Below, piece after piece: positions 44,692-53,922 of a stretch of DNA of 64,000 bases. Origin of the DNA: Pseudanabaena biceps (lineage in GTDB: Bacteria > Cyanobacteriota > Cyanobacteriia > Pseudanabaenales > Pseudanabaenaceae); the NCBI GenBank assembly GCA_013361095.1, contig JAATWA010000001.1:3627001-3691000 (forward strand), written 5' to 3'. The translations under genes and the position numbers were made by a program. Within the stretch, counting starts at the first letter, position 1. Each line of letters starts with the position of its first letter. Under the pieces are notes generated by a model, which ran no database searches, had not been told where the DNA came from, and saw only the letters and a list, made by a program, of their open reading frames with translations.

Positions 44692-44735
44692 AAAGCCCTA
44701 AAACCTGTGGCGATCGCCACAGGTTTTAGGGCTTT
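44692..44735. terminator. 44-bp loopless palindrome centred on HIP1
   Basis: AAAGCCCTAAAACCTGTGG CGATCG and the exact complement; the centre is GGCGATCGCC. It lies between convergent genes (44675 and 44750) and would act as a terminator for both. Confidence 0.8.
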
Positions 44736-44749
44736 TAGGTGATAGAAGT

Positions 44750-47700
44750 CTAGGCTGAGGCTCCTAGAACTTTTAAGGTGTCGATTTCAGCTTGGGTTAA
44801 ACCTGTGACATCGTTGATGATCATGCCTTTGTAGGGAGAGAGCGATCGCAAGGTTTGTAAACACTTCCCTGTGGCGATATCCCAACATCTGATCGTCTCA
44901 TCCCAACTGCCACTAATGAGCGTTTTGACATCTTGACTTAGCGCCAGTGACGCGACCCAGTGACCATGCCCTTGTAATGTCTCAAGACAATCTCCCGTCA
45001 ATACATCCCAAATTTTGATCGTGCGATCGCTGCTACCACTAATCAGGCGATCGCCATTCGGTGTAAATATGACCGAGACAACTGGATGGTAATGTCCAGA
45101 AAATATGCGTAAACATTCTCTTGTCTCCATGTCCCATAGTTTTACAGAGGTATCATCGCCACCAGTTGCCAAATGTTGCGAATTGGGACTAATCGCCATT
45201 GCCCAAACACGGTTACTAGAGTCCGCTTCCCAAGTGTGTAGACATTCACCTGTTTCTAGATGCCAATGTTTTACGAGCTTGTCATAGCCACCACTAAAGA
45301 GCGTCTTGCCATCGTGACTAAAGATAACCGATAGAACAGAACTAGGATGACCTTGCAAGGTTTGTAAGCATTCACCAGATTCTAGATTCCACAACTTAAC
45401 GGTGTGGTCATAGCTGCCACTCGCTAAGAATTTGCTGTCGGGACTAATGGCAATCCCCCAAACCCAACTGCGATGACCATGAAGGGTCTTCATGAGTTTA
45501 CCTGTGTGAGCATCCCAAAGTTTAATCGTGCGATCGGCGCTACCACTGGCGAGAATCTGTCCATTAGGACTGAAAGCAATGGAGAGAATGCGATCGCTAT
45601 GTCCTCGGAGTATTTGAAAGGGCTGAAGGTCAGATTCTAAGGTTTGAGGTGTATTAATGTTGACATTCCAGAGTTTAATCGTCTGGTCTTCATGCCCACT
45701 AGCGAGTAAATTTTGCTGGTTACTATAGGCGATCGCATAAATTGCATTGCTATTTCCTTGGAGAGTTTTGATACATTTGCCCCTTTGTAGTTCCCATATT
45801 TTGATCCCGTGATCATCACCACCGCTCACCACTAAATTTCCTTGGGGATGGAAGGCAACTGACCACACTCGATTAGTGTGCTTGTGCAGAGTGTCCAGAC
45901 ATTTCCCTGTGGCGATATCCCAAATCTTGACAGATTGATCGTAGCTACCTGTCACAAGGCGATCGCCTTGAGGACTAAAGTCTAAAGAGGTCACAACCGA
46001 GTTATGTCCTAGCAAAGTTTTGAGACATTCGCCAGTTTGCAAATCCCATAGTTTCACAGTGTAATCAAAGCTACCACTAGCTAATATTTCGCCATCGGGA
46101 CTGAATGCGATCGCCTTCACCCATAGTTGATGTCCTTGCAGAGTTTGCACACAGCAACCCGTTTTGAGATTCCATAACTTGATCGTGTTATCTTCTCCAG
46201 CCGACGCTAAAAGCTGTCCTTTGGGATGAAAACCAACCGACCAAACACAAGCATTATGTCCTTCTAGCGTTTGAATAGATTCTCCTGTGACTAAGTTCCA
46301 AATTTTAATGGTGCGATCGGTGCTACTACTGGCGAGGAGTTGACCATCGGGACTAAAGGCGATCGCGGTGACAATGTTGGTATGTCCATTTAAGGTTCGG
46401 AAACATTCTCCATTATTCGTATTCCAGAGTTTAATCGTATGATCTTGACCACAACTGGCGAGAATTGGAGATTTCGGACTAAAAGCAACATTCCAAACCC
46501 AACTATTATGACCTTGGCAAATAAAAAGTTGCTGACCATTAACAGCATCCCAAATCTGAATCTCACCATTGGTATCACTACTGGCAAGAGCAAGTCCATC
46601 GGGGCTAAAGGCAACGCTGGTAATACCGCCAAAGGTGGCTGCAAACAGGCAATCTCGAAAATGAGATTGAGTAAAGTTGACGAGATGTAAATTTAGTGAT
46701 CGCAAGTCACAGTCACGAATCGTCAGCCGCGAGAAGTCATAGCCTGTTAAATCAGTTCCCAAATGAACCAATAAATAAATAAGATTTGCACCTCCGTAAT
46801 TATCTGAGGCTATTAATTCATTTTGCAGCTTGATAATCAGTCTGCCGAATTTATGTGCGAGTTGATCTGTAGAGCCAAGACAAGTTTGTAATCGCTGAAG
46901 GATAGGCTGCACAATCAATTGGATTTGACTGTCCCGAATGTAATCCTTAGATTGAGCTTGAACTAAAGCATGAGTCAACAAATACTGCGGTGATTCGGTA
47001 ATTATCTCTTGACAAGTTAGTTCAATCAACCGCTCCGTTACATATTCCATCACCATAGGTTGCTGCGTAAATCCATAGCGATCGCGTTCAATTAAATTGC
47101 GATTTACTAAAGAATTCAAAACCTCCATTAACTTCAATTTAGGTGTAGATGGCGTAAAAGCACTATGCAAATCTGTTAAAGAAATACTCTCGCGATGGAT
47201 CACGAGCCAATGCATGACTTGATTTTGCAGATCTGACAACCTCTTTAATTGTTGAGATAGCAGATTGCTGATACCATTAAATAGAGTGATGCCACTGGCT
47301 AAAAAATGATTGACATTGCCGCCATACAAGTCACGAATGGAAGTAGCGGCAATCTTTAACGCGAAAGGATTACCACTGTAACAATTCACTAATTGCCGAG
47401 CATCTGTATCACAGATGAATAAGCCTTTGAGATCTAGGATTGTTTTTGCTGCCTCAAGTTCCAATCCAGATAGAGCCAGAGTCCTTACTGCCAAGCCATC
47501 TCCTTCAAGAGCCACAATTTCCGATGGTTTTTCGCGGCTGGTAATCAGCACACAACTCTGATGATTAGTTTCTCCCACTCGCCACAAAAGTTCGCCATAG
47601 GCTTCGTAATCATCAAGATAAGTTCCTGTCCCTTGACCATGCTCTAATAACGTATCGAAGTTATCCAAAACCAACAAACATTGAGATTTACGGAAGTATT

Positions 47701-48301
47701 CGATTAAACAAGTGATTTGCTCATGAGAGTTAGCCGGTAAAGCCGTAATTTGCTGCTGTGACAGGATTTTAAGGCATTCGCCCATCTTGTCTCCAAAAGT
47801 TGGTGCATGGCGTAACGATCGCCAAATCACATAATCAAATTCGCTTTGTAATTCTTCAGCAAGCCTCACCGAAAGCGAAGTTTTACCTATACCGCCCATA
47901 CCGAGAATCGTCACCACCCGACAGCGATCGCCTAAAATCCATTCCCTAAGAGTCTCTAATTCCTGAATTCGTCCACAGAACTTGGAAACATCAATCGCTT
48001 CACCCATGTGAATCTGACTCATTATTGAGTTCGCACTTAAAACTGCCTGTTGCTGGGCATATCTCTCCAATACTCCATGCAAATTATTTTTGGTAACCTT
48101 TTCGTTTAAAGCTTTAGACAGCGATCGCCACAACCCTGAGCCAACATCCTTGATATAGCCAAGATCGTAACCCTTTTCAATAGCCATATCTGAGTATTTA
48201 TTACCAGTCCATGATTGACTAAATACAAGTTCTTGGACTTCTTTTAAGCGTCCATCTCCTAATAATTTTCTGACTAGTGCGATCGCCTCTTTATCTGTCA
48301 T
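44750..48301 (-). CDS. STAND NTPase with NB-ARC and 14 WD40 repeats
   Basis: The 1183-residue protein has three parts. Residues 1-100 are a helical N-terminal domain (MTDKEAIALVRKLLGDGRLK, AIEKGYDLGYIKDVGSGLWR) like those found in large cyanobacterial signalling ATPases. Residues about 105-420 form an NB-ARC STAND ATPase: Walker A GMGGIGKTSL (134-143), Walker B LLVLDNFD, RVGETNHQSCVLITSREKP sensor region, then a winged helix. The rest has 14 WD40 units (each ending like IKLWDAHTGK), enough for two seven-bladed propellers. Such proteins sense ligands by the propeller and signal by oligomerising; roles in programmed cell death or phage sensing are possible. Confidence 0.9.
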   Translation of the reverse strand: MTDKEAIALVRKLLGDGRLKEVQELVFSQSWTGNKYSDMAIEKGYDLGYIKDVGSGLWRSLSKALNEKVTKNNLHGVLERYAQQQAVLSANSIMSQIHMGEAIDVSKFCGRIQELETLREWILGDRCRVVTILGMGGIGKTSLSVRLAEELQSEFDYVIWRSLRHAPTFGDKMGECLKILSQQQITALPANSHEQITCLIEYFRKSQCLLVLDNFDTLLEHGQGTGTYLDDYEAYGELLWRVGETNHQSCVLITSREKPSEIVALEGDGLAVRTLALSGLELEAAKTILDLKGLFICDTDARQLVNCYSGNPFALKIAATSIRDLYGGNVNHFLASGITLFNGISNLLSQQLKRLSDLQNQVMHWLVIHRESISLTDLHSAFTPSTPKLKLMEVLNSLVNRNLIERDRYGFTQQPMVMEYVTERLIELTCQEIITESPQYLLTHALVQAQSKDYIRDSQIQLIVQPILQRLQTCLGSTDQLAHKFGRLIIKLQNELIASDNYGGANLIYLLVHLGTDLTGYDFSRLTIRDCDLRSLNLHLVNFTQSHFRDCLFAATFGGITSVAFSPDGLALASSDTNGEIQIWDAVNGQQLFICQGHNSWVWNVAFSPKSPILASCGQDHTIKLWNTNNGECFRTLNGHTNIVTAIAFSPDGQLLASSSTDRTIKIWNLVTGESIQTLEGHNACVWSVGFHPKGQLLASAGEDNTIKLWNLKTGCCVQTLQGHQLWVKAIAFSPDGEILASGSFDYTVKLWDLQTGECLKTLLGHNSVVTSLDFSPQGDRLVTGSYDQSVKIWDIATGKCLDTLHKHTNRVWSVAFHPQGNLVVSGGDDHGIKIWELQRGKCIKTLQGNSNAIYAIAYSNQQNLLASGHEDQTIKLWNVNINTPQTLESDLQPFQILRGHSDRILSIAFSPNGQILASGSADRTIKLWDAHTGKLMKTLHGHRSWVWGIAISPDSKFLASGSYDHTVKLWNLESGECLQTLQGHPSSVLSVIFSHDGKTLFSGGYDKLVKHWHLETGECLHTWEADSSNRVWAMAISPNSQHLATGGDDTSVKLWDMETRECLRIFSGHYHPVVSVIFTPNGDRLISGSSDRTIKIWDVLTGDCLETLQGHGHWVASLALSQDVKTLISGSWDETIRCWDIATGKCLQTLRSLSPYKGMIINDVTGLTQAEIDTLKVLGASA

Positions 48302-48425
48302 CTAAATCCTCAAACAAACCGACATTCCTACAGTATCGATAGTACAGGCTCTATATTTTAAAAAAGTTCATATAAATACACTAAAAATATCTGACCTTGT
48401 TCCGACCTTTTCTGACCAATAAAAA
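48302..48425 (-). promoter_or_regulatory. Upstream region of the STAND gene, duplicated at 49390-49500
   Basis: GACATT..CAGTATC..ATAGTA and further TTCATATAAA..ACTAAAA..TTCCGACC blocks occur both here and upstream of a 15-codon remnant at 49342-49389. Either an ancestral duplication or conserved control sites. No clear promoter is identified. Confidence 0.5.
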
Positions 48426-48534
48426 CTAGATCGTATCATCTTGAAAAATCTGGACTGCGGTGAGGTTTAGTTCGGGAAAGGTTTGAGAAATCAGGCGATC
48501 GCTATTCAGCACATTGTCGAGTGATCGCTTATTT
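48426..48534 (-). pseudogene. Uma2-family gene remnant (C-terminus only)
   Basis: Reading leftwards, NKRSLDNVLNSDRLISQTFP and ELNLTAVQIF before a stop at 48426 is homologous to the C-terminus of the intact Uma2 gene at 56600-57226 (DRLISQTFPELNLTVNQIF). It is cut at 48534 exactly by the end of an IS1-family element. The rest of the gene is absent; the far side of the element resembles sequence upstream of the intact copy, so the N-terminal part was deleted. Confidence 0.75.
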
Positions 48535-49311
48535 GGCGTTGCACAAATGAAGGATGAATGAGTAAATAAAAGACAACGAGTTTAAGCAATGAAACATAAT
48601 GAAATGTCCAAAGTGCGGATCATCACATATTCGTAAGAATGGGAAACGAGGAGACAAGCAAAATCATATTTGCGCTGATTGTGGTCGTCAGTTCATCGAT
48701 AGCTACTCAGTACTTGGGTATTCTCAAGATATCAAGAAAATATGTCTAAAAATGTACTGTAACGGCATGGGATTTAGACAGATCGAGAGATGCACCGATG
48801 TTAGCCATAATTCAGTTATCAACTGGGTGAGAGAAGTAGCCAAACCATTACCCGAGCATCCACCGATTGAGACTATTCCTGATGTTGGTGAACTAGATGA
48901 ACTCCAGACTTTTGTTGGGTCAAAAAAAACTTGATTTGGCTATGGACTGCGGTGAATCATTTTAGCCAAGGTATATTGGTTTGGGTATTAGGCGATAGGA
49001 GTAGTCAAACCTTTAAAACTCTATGGACATTGATTAAAGTTTGGCAATGCTATTTCTGGGTTACCGATGGCTACTGTGTCTATAAAATGTTTGTTAACTC
49101 GGAAGATCAAATTATTAGCAAAACCTACATGACTAGAGTTGAGGGTGAAAATACAAGACTGAGACATTATCTTGCCCGATTGCATCGCAAAACTTTATGT
49201 TATTCAAAATCGGAAGAAATGTTGAGACATTCAATTCGTTTGTTAATTCACTATCTTAAGTACAAATCGATTCCTAGCTTTTCTTGATTCATCTTTCATT
49301 TGTGCAATGCC
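48535..49311 (+). mobile_element. IS1-family insertion sequence, 777 bp
   Basis: Terminal inverted repeats GGCGTTGCACAAATGAAGGA (left, 25 bases in all) and the complement on the right differ at two positions of 25. The size is that of IS1. Inside is a transposase in two frames joined at A8. No target duplication is evident (flanks GATCGCTTATTT and AAAAATATGAC), in line with loss of part of the interrupted gene. Confidence 0.85.
48599..49287 (+). CDS. IS1-family transposase, two frames joined by -1 frameshift
   Basis: The first frame (48599-48934) gives the zinc-finger InsA-like part: MKCPKCGSSHIRKNGKRGDK, with CPKC and CADCGRQF, then an HTH. The second frame (to 49287) gives the DDE catalytic part: WVLGDRSSQTFKTLWTLI, WVTDGYC, and RVEGENTRLRHYLARLHRKT. 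The A8-C run at 48922-48930 lies at the junction, and a -1 slip yields GSKKNLIWLWTAVN in one protein of about 230 residues. IS1 is known to use an A-rich programmed -1 slip at this place, so the gene is probably functional. Confidence 0.85.
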
Positions 49312-49341
49312 AAAAATATGACTTCTATGTTAACTCTAATC

Positions 49342-49389
49342 TTACGGGCGTATTTTTTTGTTAAAGGCGATCGCTTCTTCTTCTGTCAT
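49342..49389 (-). pseudogene. Remnant of the first codons of a STAND paralogue
   Basis: Fifteen codons, MTEEEAIAFNKKIRP, resemble the STAND N-terminus MTDKEAIALVRKLL. The upstream 110 bases (49390-49500) match the upstream region of the intact gene in several blocks. The reading frame ends at once, so this is a decayed fragment and not a gene. Confidence 0.6.
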
Positions 49390-49595
49390 TTGATACCTTA
49401 AAATCTTGACATTTTTCCAGTATCAAATAGTATAGAATTTTTGTAACAAAAATTCATATAAAACCAATTAAAAGATCCGACTTTTTCCGACCTACAAAAC
49501 TTATGTTGATATCTATTATTAAATAATTATCAAGAAACTTTTGTGGCTTTGAGTTGTTGCTTTGAGAAATGTAATTTCATATCTTGAAATTATAT

Positions 49596-49714
49596 TCGCT
49601 CATCTGGGGAAATAGGTGAAGTCACCTAAATGATCTGACATAAATTCGTGTGGCTACAAAGTGTGACTTTTTGATGAAATAGGGTCTTCACCCAACAAAT
49701 CCCTACATGAGCGA
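49596..49714. repeat. Weak inverted repeat upstream of the lysozyme gene
   Basis: TCGCTCAT (49596) and ATGAGCGA (49707) with inner GGTGAAG / CTTCACC could fold a 119-base structure. Nothing else is recognised in 49501-49742. It may be a leader or remnant of an element. Confidence 0.35.
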
Positions 49715-49742
49715 AAAATTCAAATTTTGAGGACTAAACTAA

Positions 49743-51048
49743 ATGGCTACAGCTAAAGTGCCCAGTAAAGATTGCTTTGAGTTGATTAAGGAAGCAGAAG
49801 GTCTAGAGCGGAAGCTTTCTGATGGCAATATAGGAGCTTATTTGGATCCAGTTGGAATACCAACTATCGGTTTCGGTTCAATTTTTAATATTGACAAAAA
49901 AAAGACCTGTAGTAATGGGAGACATTATTTCTAGGGCTGATGCTTCAAATTGGTTAGACGTAGAGGTAAGTAAAGTAGTCAAACGTGTCAATCAATTGTG
50001 TACAGTTGATTTGACTCAAGGTATGCTTGATGCACTGGTTTCATTTTCGTACAATGTTGGAACGGAAGAGGATGGACTAAAGACTTCAACTCTTCTTAGA
50101 AAACTTAACAATAATGATTACGAGGGAGCAGCGAATGAATTTGGTCGTTGGATTCATGGAGAAGGACAAGTTCTGCCTGGGCTAGTCATCCGTCGCAAAA
50201 ACGAAGAAGCCTTATTCCGTCGAGATGGATTTCTTGGTGATGATAGCGAAAATCCTGTACCTTCTGTTAGTTCTGTAACTAAAACCTTTGAAAAGGTAAA
50301 AGTTCCTCTGGAAATTACACGGACTTTGGAGTTAAACTCTGTTGGCGATGATTGTTATATTCTCAACTGTGCATTGGCAGAACTTGGCTTTTTGGCAACT
50401 GGTACTCAACCAAATAACTTTACTTCTGTAACTCAAGATGCCATCAATTGGTTCCAAAGTGAAAACAACCTTACGGTTGATGGAAAATTTGGTCCTAGCA
50501 CCAAAAGATTATTATCGACAAAACTCACGAATTATCGGAAACGTGCTCCTGAGCCTATAGATGGTCATGCTTACTGCCGTTTAACTCGTACACTCAACGT
50601 AGATTCTGATGGTCTTCAGATATTACTCCTTGAGTTTATTAGTGGACAAGGAAATGTTGTTGACAAACTTGAAAATATTATTTCAGGTGCACCTGGAAAC
50701 CAGAATTTCAGACTTCCCGAAGATCCAAACAGCTTTCCAGGCAATTTAGAACCTATCCCCCAAGGTCGCTACACGATTGGTGATATCCAGTGGGCAGGAG
50801 GTAAGGATAATTACACAATTGTCCATACTCACCCAACTAATGGTATTGGTCCAGTTTTTGTTCCTTTTATTAAAACCTTTGTAGATGATCGTGATGCATT
50901 TGGCTTTCATGTCGATTGGAATGCATCAACCTCTCCAGGTAGTGCAGGATGTGTTTGCGTAAAAACTATATCTGAGCTACAAAAACTGGTTGCACTTTTA
51001 CGCCTTTATGATCCTCGCGACCTTTATGTAGATTGGGATCTTCGGTAA
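49743..51048 (+). pseudogene. Frameshifted GH24 lysozyme with PG-binding and transpeptidase-like domains
   Basis: The first frame (49743-49934) gives the GH24 lysozyme N-terminus: CFELIKEAEGLERKLSDGN with catalytic Glu19 and GAYLDPVGIPTIGFGS. It is broken at an A8 run (49896-49903); removing one A restores IDKKRPVVMGDIISRADASN in the second frame, which continues to 51048. Then follow a peptidoglycan-binding domain (NCALAELGFLATGTQ, DGKFGPSTKRLLS) and a C-terminal domain with FGFHVDWNASTSPGSAGCVC, like the H-x-D and S-x-G-C of L,D-transpeptidase or DUF2778 enzymes. Possible causes are sequencing error, phase variation or decay; all domains are otherwise intact. Confidence 0.75.
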
Positions 51049-51113
51049 TTTAAGTGTGACCACCAAATCGTATGAGGGTGCATTACATTTTATTAACGCA
51101 CCGTATTTTTGTG

Positions 51114-51271
51114 GCTCAATAGGTGTTTTGGGGAGGTCAAACCTCATAAACAGTGCAATGCTTTTGATGACGAACGTTTCAGATATCGAAGACCTCCGGG
51201 GCTGAAACCATTGTGTGCCAAGTATTTTAGCCATTTAAGCCCAAGCACCTCCCCGAAACACCTATTGAGCC
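51114..51271. repeat. 158-bp element with 25-bp terminal inverted repeats
   Basis: GGCTCAATAGGTGTTTTGGGG to GGAGGT at 51114-51138 and its complement at 51247-51271 match at 24 of 25 positions, with about 108 bases between. No open frame exists. It could be a miniature transposon or a structured RNA with a long closing stem. The adjacent IS1 element inserted at its right edge. Confidence 0.65.
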
Positions 51272-51277
51272 TAAATT

Positions 51278-52054
51278 GGTAGTCCGCGAGATGTAAGGAT
51301 AAAATCATAAAAGAACTCTAAGACACTTAATTACCAATGCCAAATTGTCCAAACTGTAACTCAAAAGATGTGGTCAAAAATGGTTTTATTCATAACGGGA
51401 ATCAAAATCATAAATGTAAAGCCTGTGGTCGCCAGTTTGTTGAAGCACCACGGCAAAAACTAATCTCTGAAGAAACCAAAGCCTTGATTGACAAACTCTT
51501 ACTTGAGAAGATTCCTCTTGCAGGTATTGCCAGAGTTTGTGACGTTTCTGAAACTTGGTTGCAGAATTATGTCAATCGTAAATACGAGGCGATTCCTCAA
51601 CAAGTAAATGTATCCGCTAAAAAAAAAGGAAGACTAACGATTCAGTGTGATGAAATGTGGTCTTTTGTTGGCAATAAAGGCAATAAACAGTGGATTTGGC
51701 TTGCCATTGATGTTGATACTCGCGAAATTGTTGGCGTTCATATCGGCGATCGCTCCGCACAAGGAGCGCAAAAGCTTTGGAATTCTTTGCCCAGTGTTTA
51801 TCGTCAGTGTGCTGTTGCTTATACAGATTTTTGGAATGCATATTCTGTTGTGTTCCCAGACATGCGGCATATCGCGGTTGGAAAGGAAACAGGGAAAACC
51901 AATTATATTGAACGTTTTAACTGTACGATGCGACAACGAATCTCTCGACTAGTTCGTAAAACTCTCTCTTTCTCTAAAAAAATAGAAAATCATATTGGTG
52001 CTATCTGGTTTTTTATTCACCACTACAACTCATCCTTACTTGTTTAGGACTACC
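51278..52054 (+). mobile_element. IS1-family insertion sequence, 777 bp, with 8-bp target duplication
   Basis: GGTAGTCC..TAAGGAT at the left end and its complement (ATCCTTA..GGACTACC) at the right are the terminal inverted repeats. CCTAAATT occurs at 51270-51277 and at 52055-52062 immediately outside the ends: a perfect 8-bp target duplication. With an intact single-frame transposase inside, the insertion looks recent. Confidence 0.93.
51337..52047 (+). CDS. IS1-family transposase, single intact frame
   Basis: A 236-residue transposase. The N-terminal zinc finger is NCPNCNSKDVVKNGF with KCKACGRQF, followed by an HTH (IPLAGIARVCDVSETWLQNY). The catalytic DDE domain has CDEMWSFVGNKGNKQWIWLA, VHIGDRSAQGAQKLW, AYTDFWNAY and GKTNYIERFNCTMRQRISRL with the final Glu. 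Unlike the element at 48535 no frameshift is needed. The two IS are different IS1 subgroups. Confidence 0.95.
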   Translation: MPNCPNCNSKDVVKNGFIHNGNQNHKCKACGRQFVEAPRQKLISEETKALIDKLLLEKIPLAGIARVCDVSETWLQNYVNRKYEAIPQQVNVSAKKKGRLTIQCDEMWSFVGNKGNKQWIWLAIDVDTREIVGVHIGDRSAQGAQKLWNSLPSVYRQCAVAYTDFWNAYSVVFPDMRHIAVGKETGKTNYIERFNCTMRQRISRLVRKTLSFSKKIENHIGAIWFFIHHYNSSLLV

Positions 52055-52200
52055 CCTAAATTTTTAGTCAAAAAACACTACCTGTAACATTTGTCCAAAG
52101 TCCAATTGGTAGGTGAGGATAGTTATTACTTCCCTAGCAAGGATCGTTAAACAACGGTTTTAAGCTCACTTTATACTCATTCCATTTGGAGTTAAATTCT

Positions 52201-53853
52201 ATGTCACGAAAACTAGCGATCGCAATCAGTGGTGCTGTCTCTTTAGGAAGCTACGAATCAGGTGTAATGTATGAGATGTTGGAGGCTATTTCAGTACACA
52301 ATAGAAACTTGTCAGACGAGGATGATAGGCGTGTTGAGATAGATGTAATTACAGGCGCTTCAGCAGGTGGAATGACAGCTTGTATGCTAGCCCAACATCT
52401 TCTGTGTGATGATGGTACTTTAAGCGATCCATACAACAATCCACTTTATAATTCATGGGTCAGAAAAGTTGATATTCTCGAATTGCTCAAAGTTTCACGA
52501 GAAAATCAAAAGTATTCACTATTAGACTCTAATGCTGTGGACAAAATCGGAACTACATATATTCCCGACCAACCGAAAGAACCACATAACTTACACCCCT
52601 CTGCTGCTTCTAAAATTCAAGTTGGTATTGCGATGTCAAACTTGAATGGCTTCACTTATGACGTTCCAATAAGAAATTCACCTTTGAACAGTAATAGTAT
52701 TGGTTATACGCGCTACAAGGATCAGTTTGTCTGTGTTGTTAACCGTCTTGCAACGGGTGAGGTAACACTTATGGAAAAATCATTGGAATTAGCGGAAGAA
52801 GCAAGAGAAACCTCTTGGCGAGATTTCAGAACAACAAGTTGGTCTGAGCTGCGTGAAATAGCAATATCTTCTGGCGCTTTCCCTTTAGCATTTCGAGCTA
52901 AAGCTATTTTTCGGATCGGAGCAGGAAAATTTTTAAAACGAGATAGTGAGCGCCAGAAGAAAGTTAAAGGAGACATAGATCGAGAAGGCAAGTTTTTATA
53001 TAGCGACGGAGGCATTTTTGACAATGAGACTATAGGTTTATCTAAATCCCTTGTCGATCAGACCGATCAGAATAACGATTCATCTAATAGATATTATCTG
53101 TTTGTAGCACCTGGTAAACGTGAGGCTGCTAAAGATCCATTTCTAAATCGAGATGATAATCTCTTTACAACAGCTATTGGAATTTTCGGCGCTATTTTTG
53201 GGCAATCTCGCTTTCAAGATTGGAGCATGGATATTCTAAAGCCACCTGTTTACTCTATCACTTCTACTGACACTAAGCTAATCGGTGATGTTTTTTCTGC
53301 CTTTGCTGGTTTCTTAGAAGAAAAGTTTCGAGCTTATGATTACAATATTGGGAGAGAAAATGCTCGAAATGAACTAATGAATGGCAGTCTAACAAATCTC
53401 CTTACATACGATCTGGCAAAAATGCCTCCTATTGAATGGAAGGTTACAGGAGAGAAAGGGCAGATCAAAGGAAAATCTGTAAAATCTTGGGAAGAAGCCA
53501 AAACGCTACTGAGTCCATTCGCAGAGGTCATAATAGATGAAAAGAAAAAGCAAAGAAATCAACTTAAAGAGCTACAAAATTTAATGCAGGAAGTTAACAA
53601 AGATACTCGGCATGAAATTGCTAAACAGTTAACATCCCGTCTTGACTATTTGATCGATTTTATCAATGATGAATATCTAAAGCCACTTGATAAGAAAAAT
53701 GACGGTTCAGTCTTATCCAAACTTGGTAGTTGGCTGAAGGTAATAAGGAGAGAATGGATTGGACGACCAATTATCAAAATTGTTTTGTGGTATTTCCTTG
53801 AGACTTGGTTAGAAAAAAATATTCTCCATCCGTCTATTCAAGAAAAGAGGTAA
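52201..53853 (+). CDS. Patatin-like phospholipase
   Basis: The 550-residue protein has a patatin domain at its N-terminus: AIAISGAVSLGSYESGVMYE (oxyanion region), VITGASAGGMTACML (nucleophile Ser in G-x-S-x-G) and FLYSDGGIFDNETIGLSK (catalytic Asp in D-G-G). The last 150 residues are helical and charged (EVIIDEKKKQRNQLKELQNL), ending in a hydrophobic segment (IIKIVLWYFLETWLEKN) that could bind membrane. GGAG lies 9 bases before the ATG at 52201. It probably hydrolyses membrane lipids. Location in an accessory island makes an effector role (as in CBASS-type lipases) worth considering, but no cyclase is near. Confidence 0.85.
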   Translation: MSRKLAIAISGAVSLGSYESGVMYEMLEAISVHNRNLSDEDDRRVEIDVITGASAGGMTACMLAQHLLCDDGTLSDPYNNPLYNSWVRKVDILELLKVSRENQKYSLLDSNAVDKIGTTYIPDQPKEPHNLHPSAASKIQVGIAMSNLNGFTYDVPIRNSPLNSNSIGYTRYKDQFVCVVNRLATGEVTLMEKSLELAEEARETSWRDFRTTSWSELREIAISSGAFPLAFRAKAIFRIGAGKFLKRDSERQKKVKGDIDREGKFLYSDGGIFDNETIGLSKSLVDQTDQNNDSSNRYYLFVAPGKREAAKDPFLNRDDNLFTTAIGIFGAIFGQSRFQDWSMDILKPPVYSITSTDTKLIGDVFSAFAGFLEEKFRAYDYNIGRENARNELMNGSLTNLLTYDLAKMPPIEWKVTGEKGQIKGKSVKSWEEAKTLLSPFAEVIIDEKKKQRNQLKELQNLMQEVNKDTRHEIAKQLTSRLDYLIDFINDEYLKPLDKKNDGSVLSKLGSWLKVIRREWIGRPIIKIVLWYFLETWLEKNILHPSIQEKR

Positions 53854-53922
53854 CCTTATACAAGGATCGCACTCTCCAAAATTACTACATCGCTATCAAA
53901 CGAATTTGTTAAGGATTTTCTT

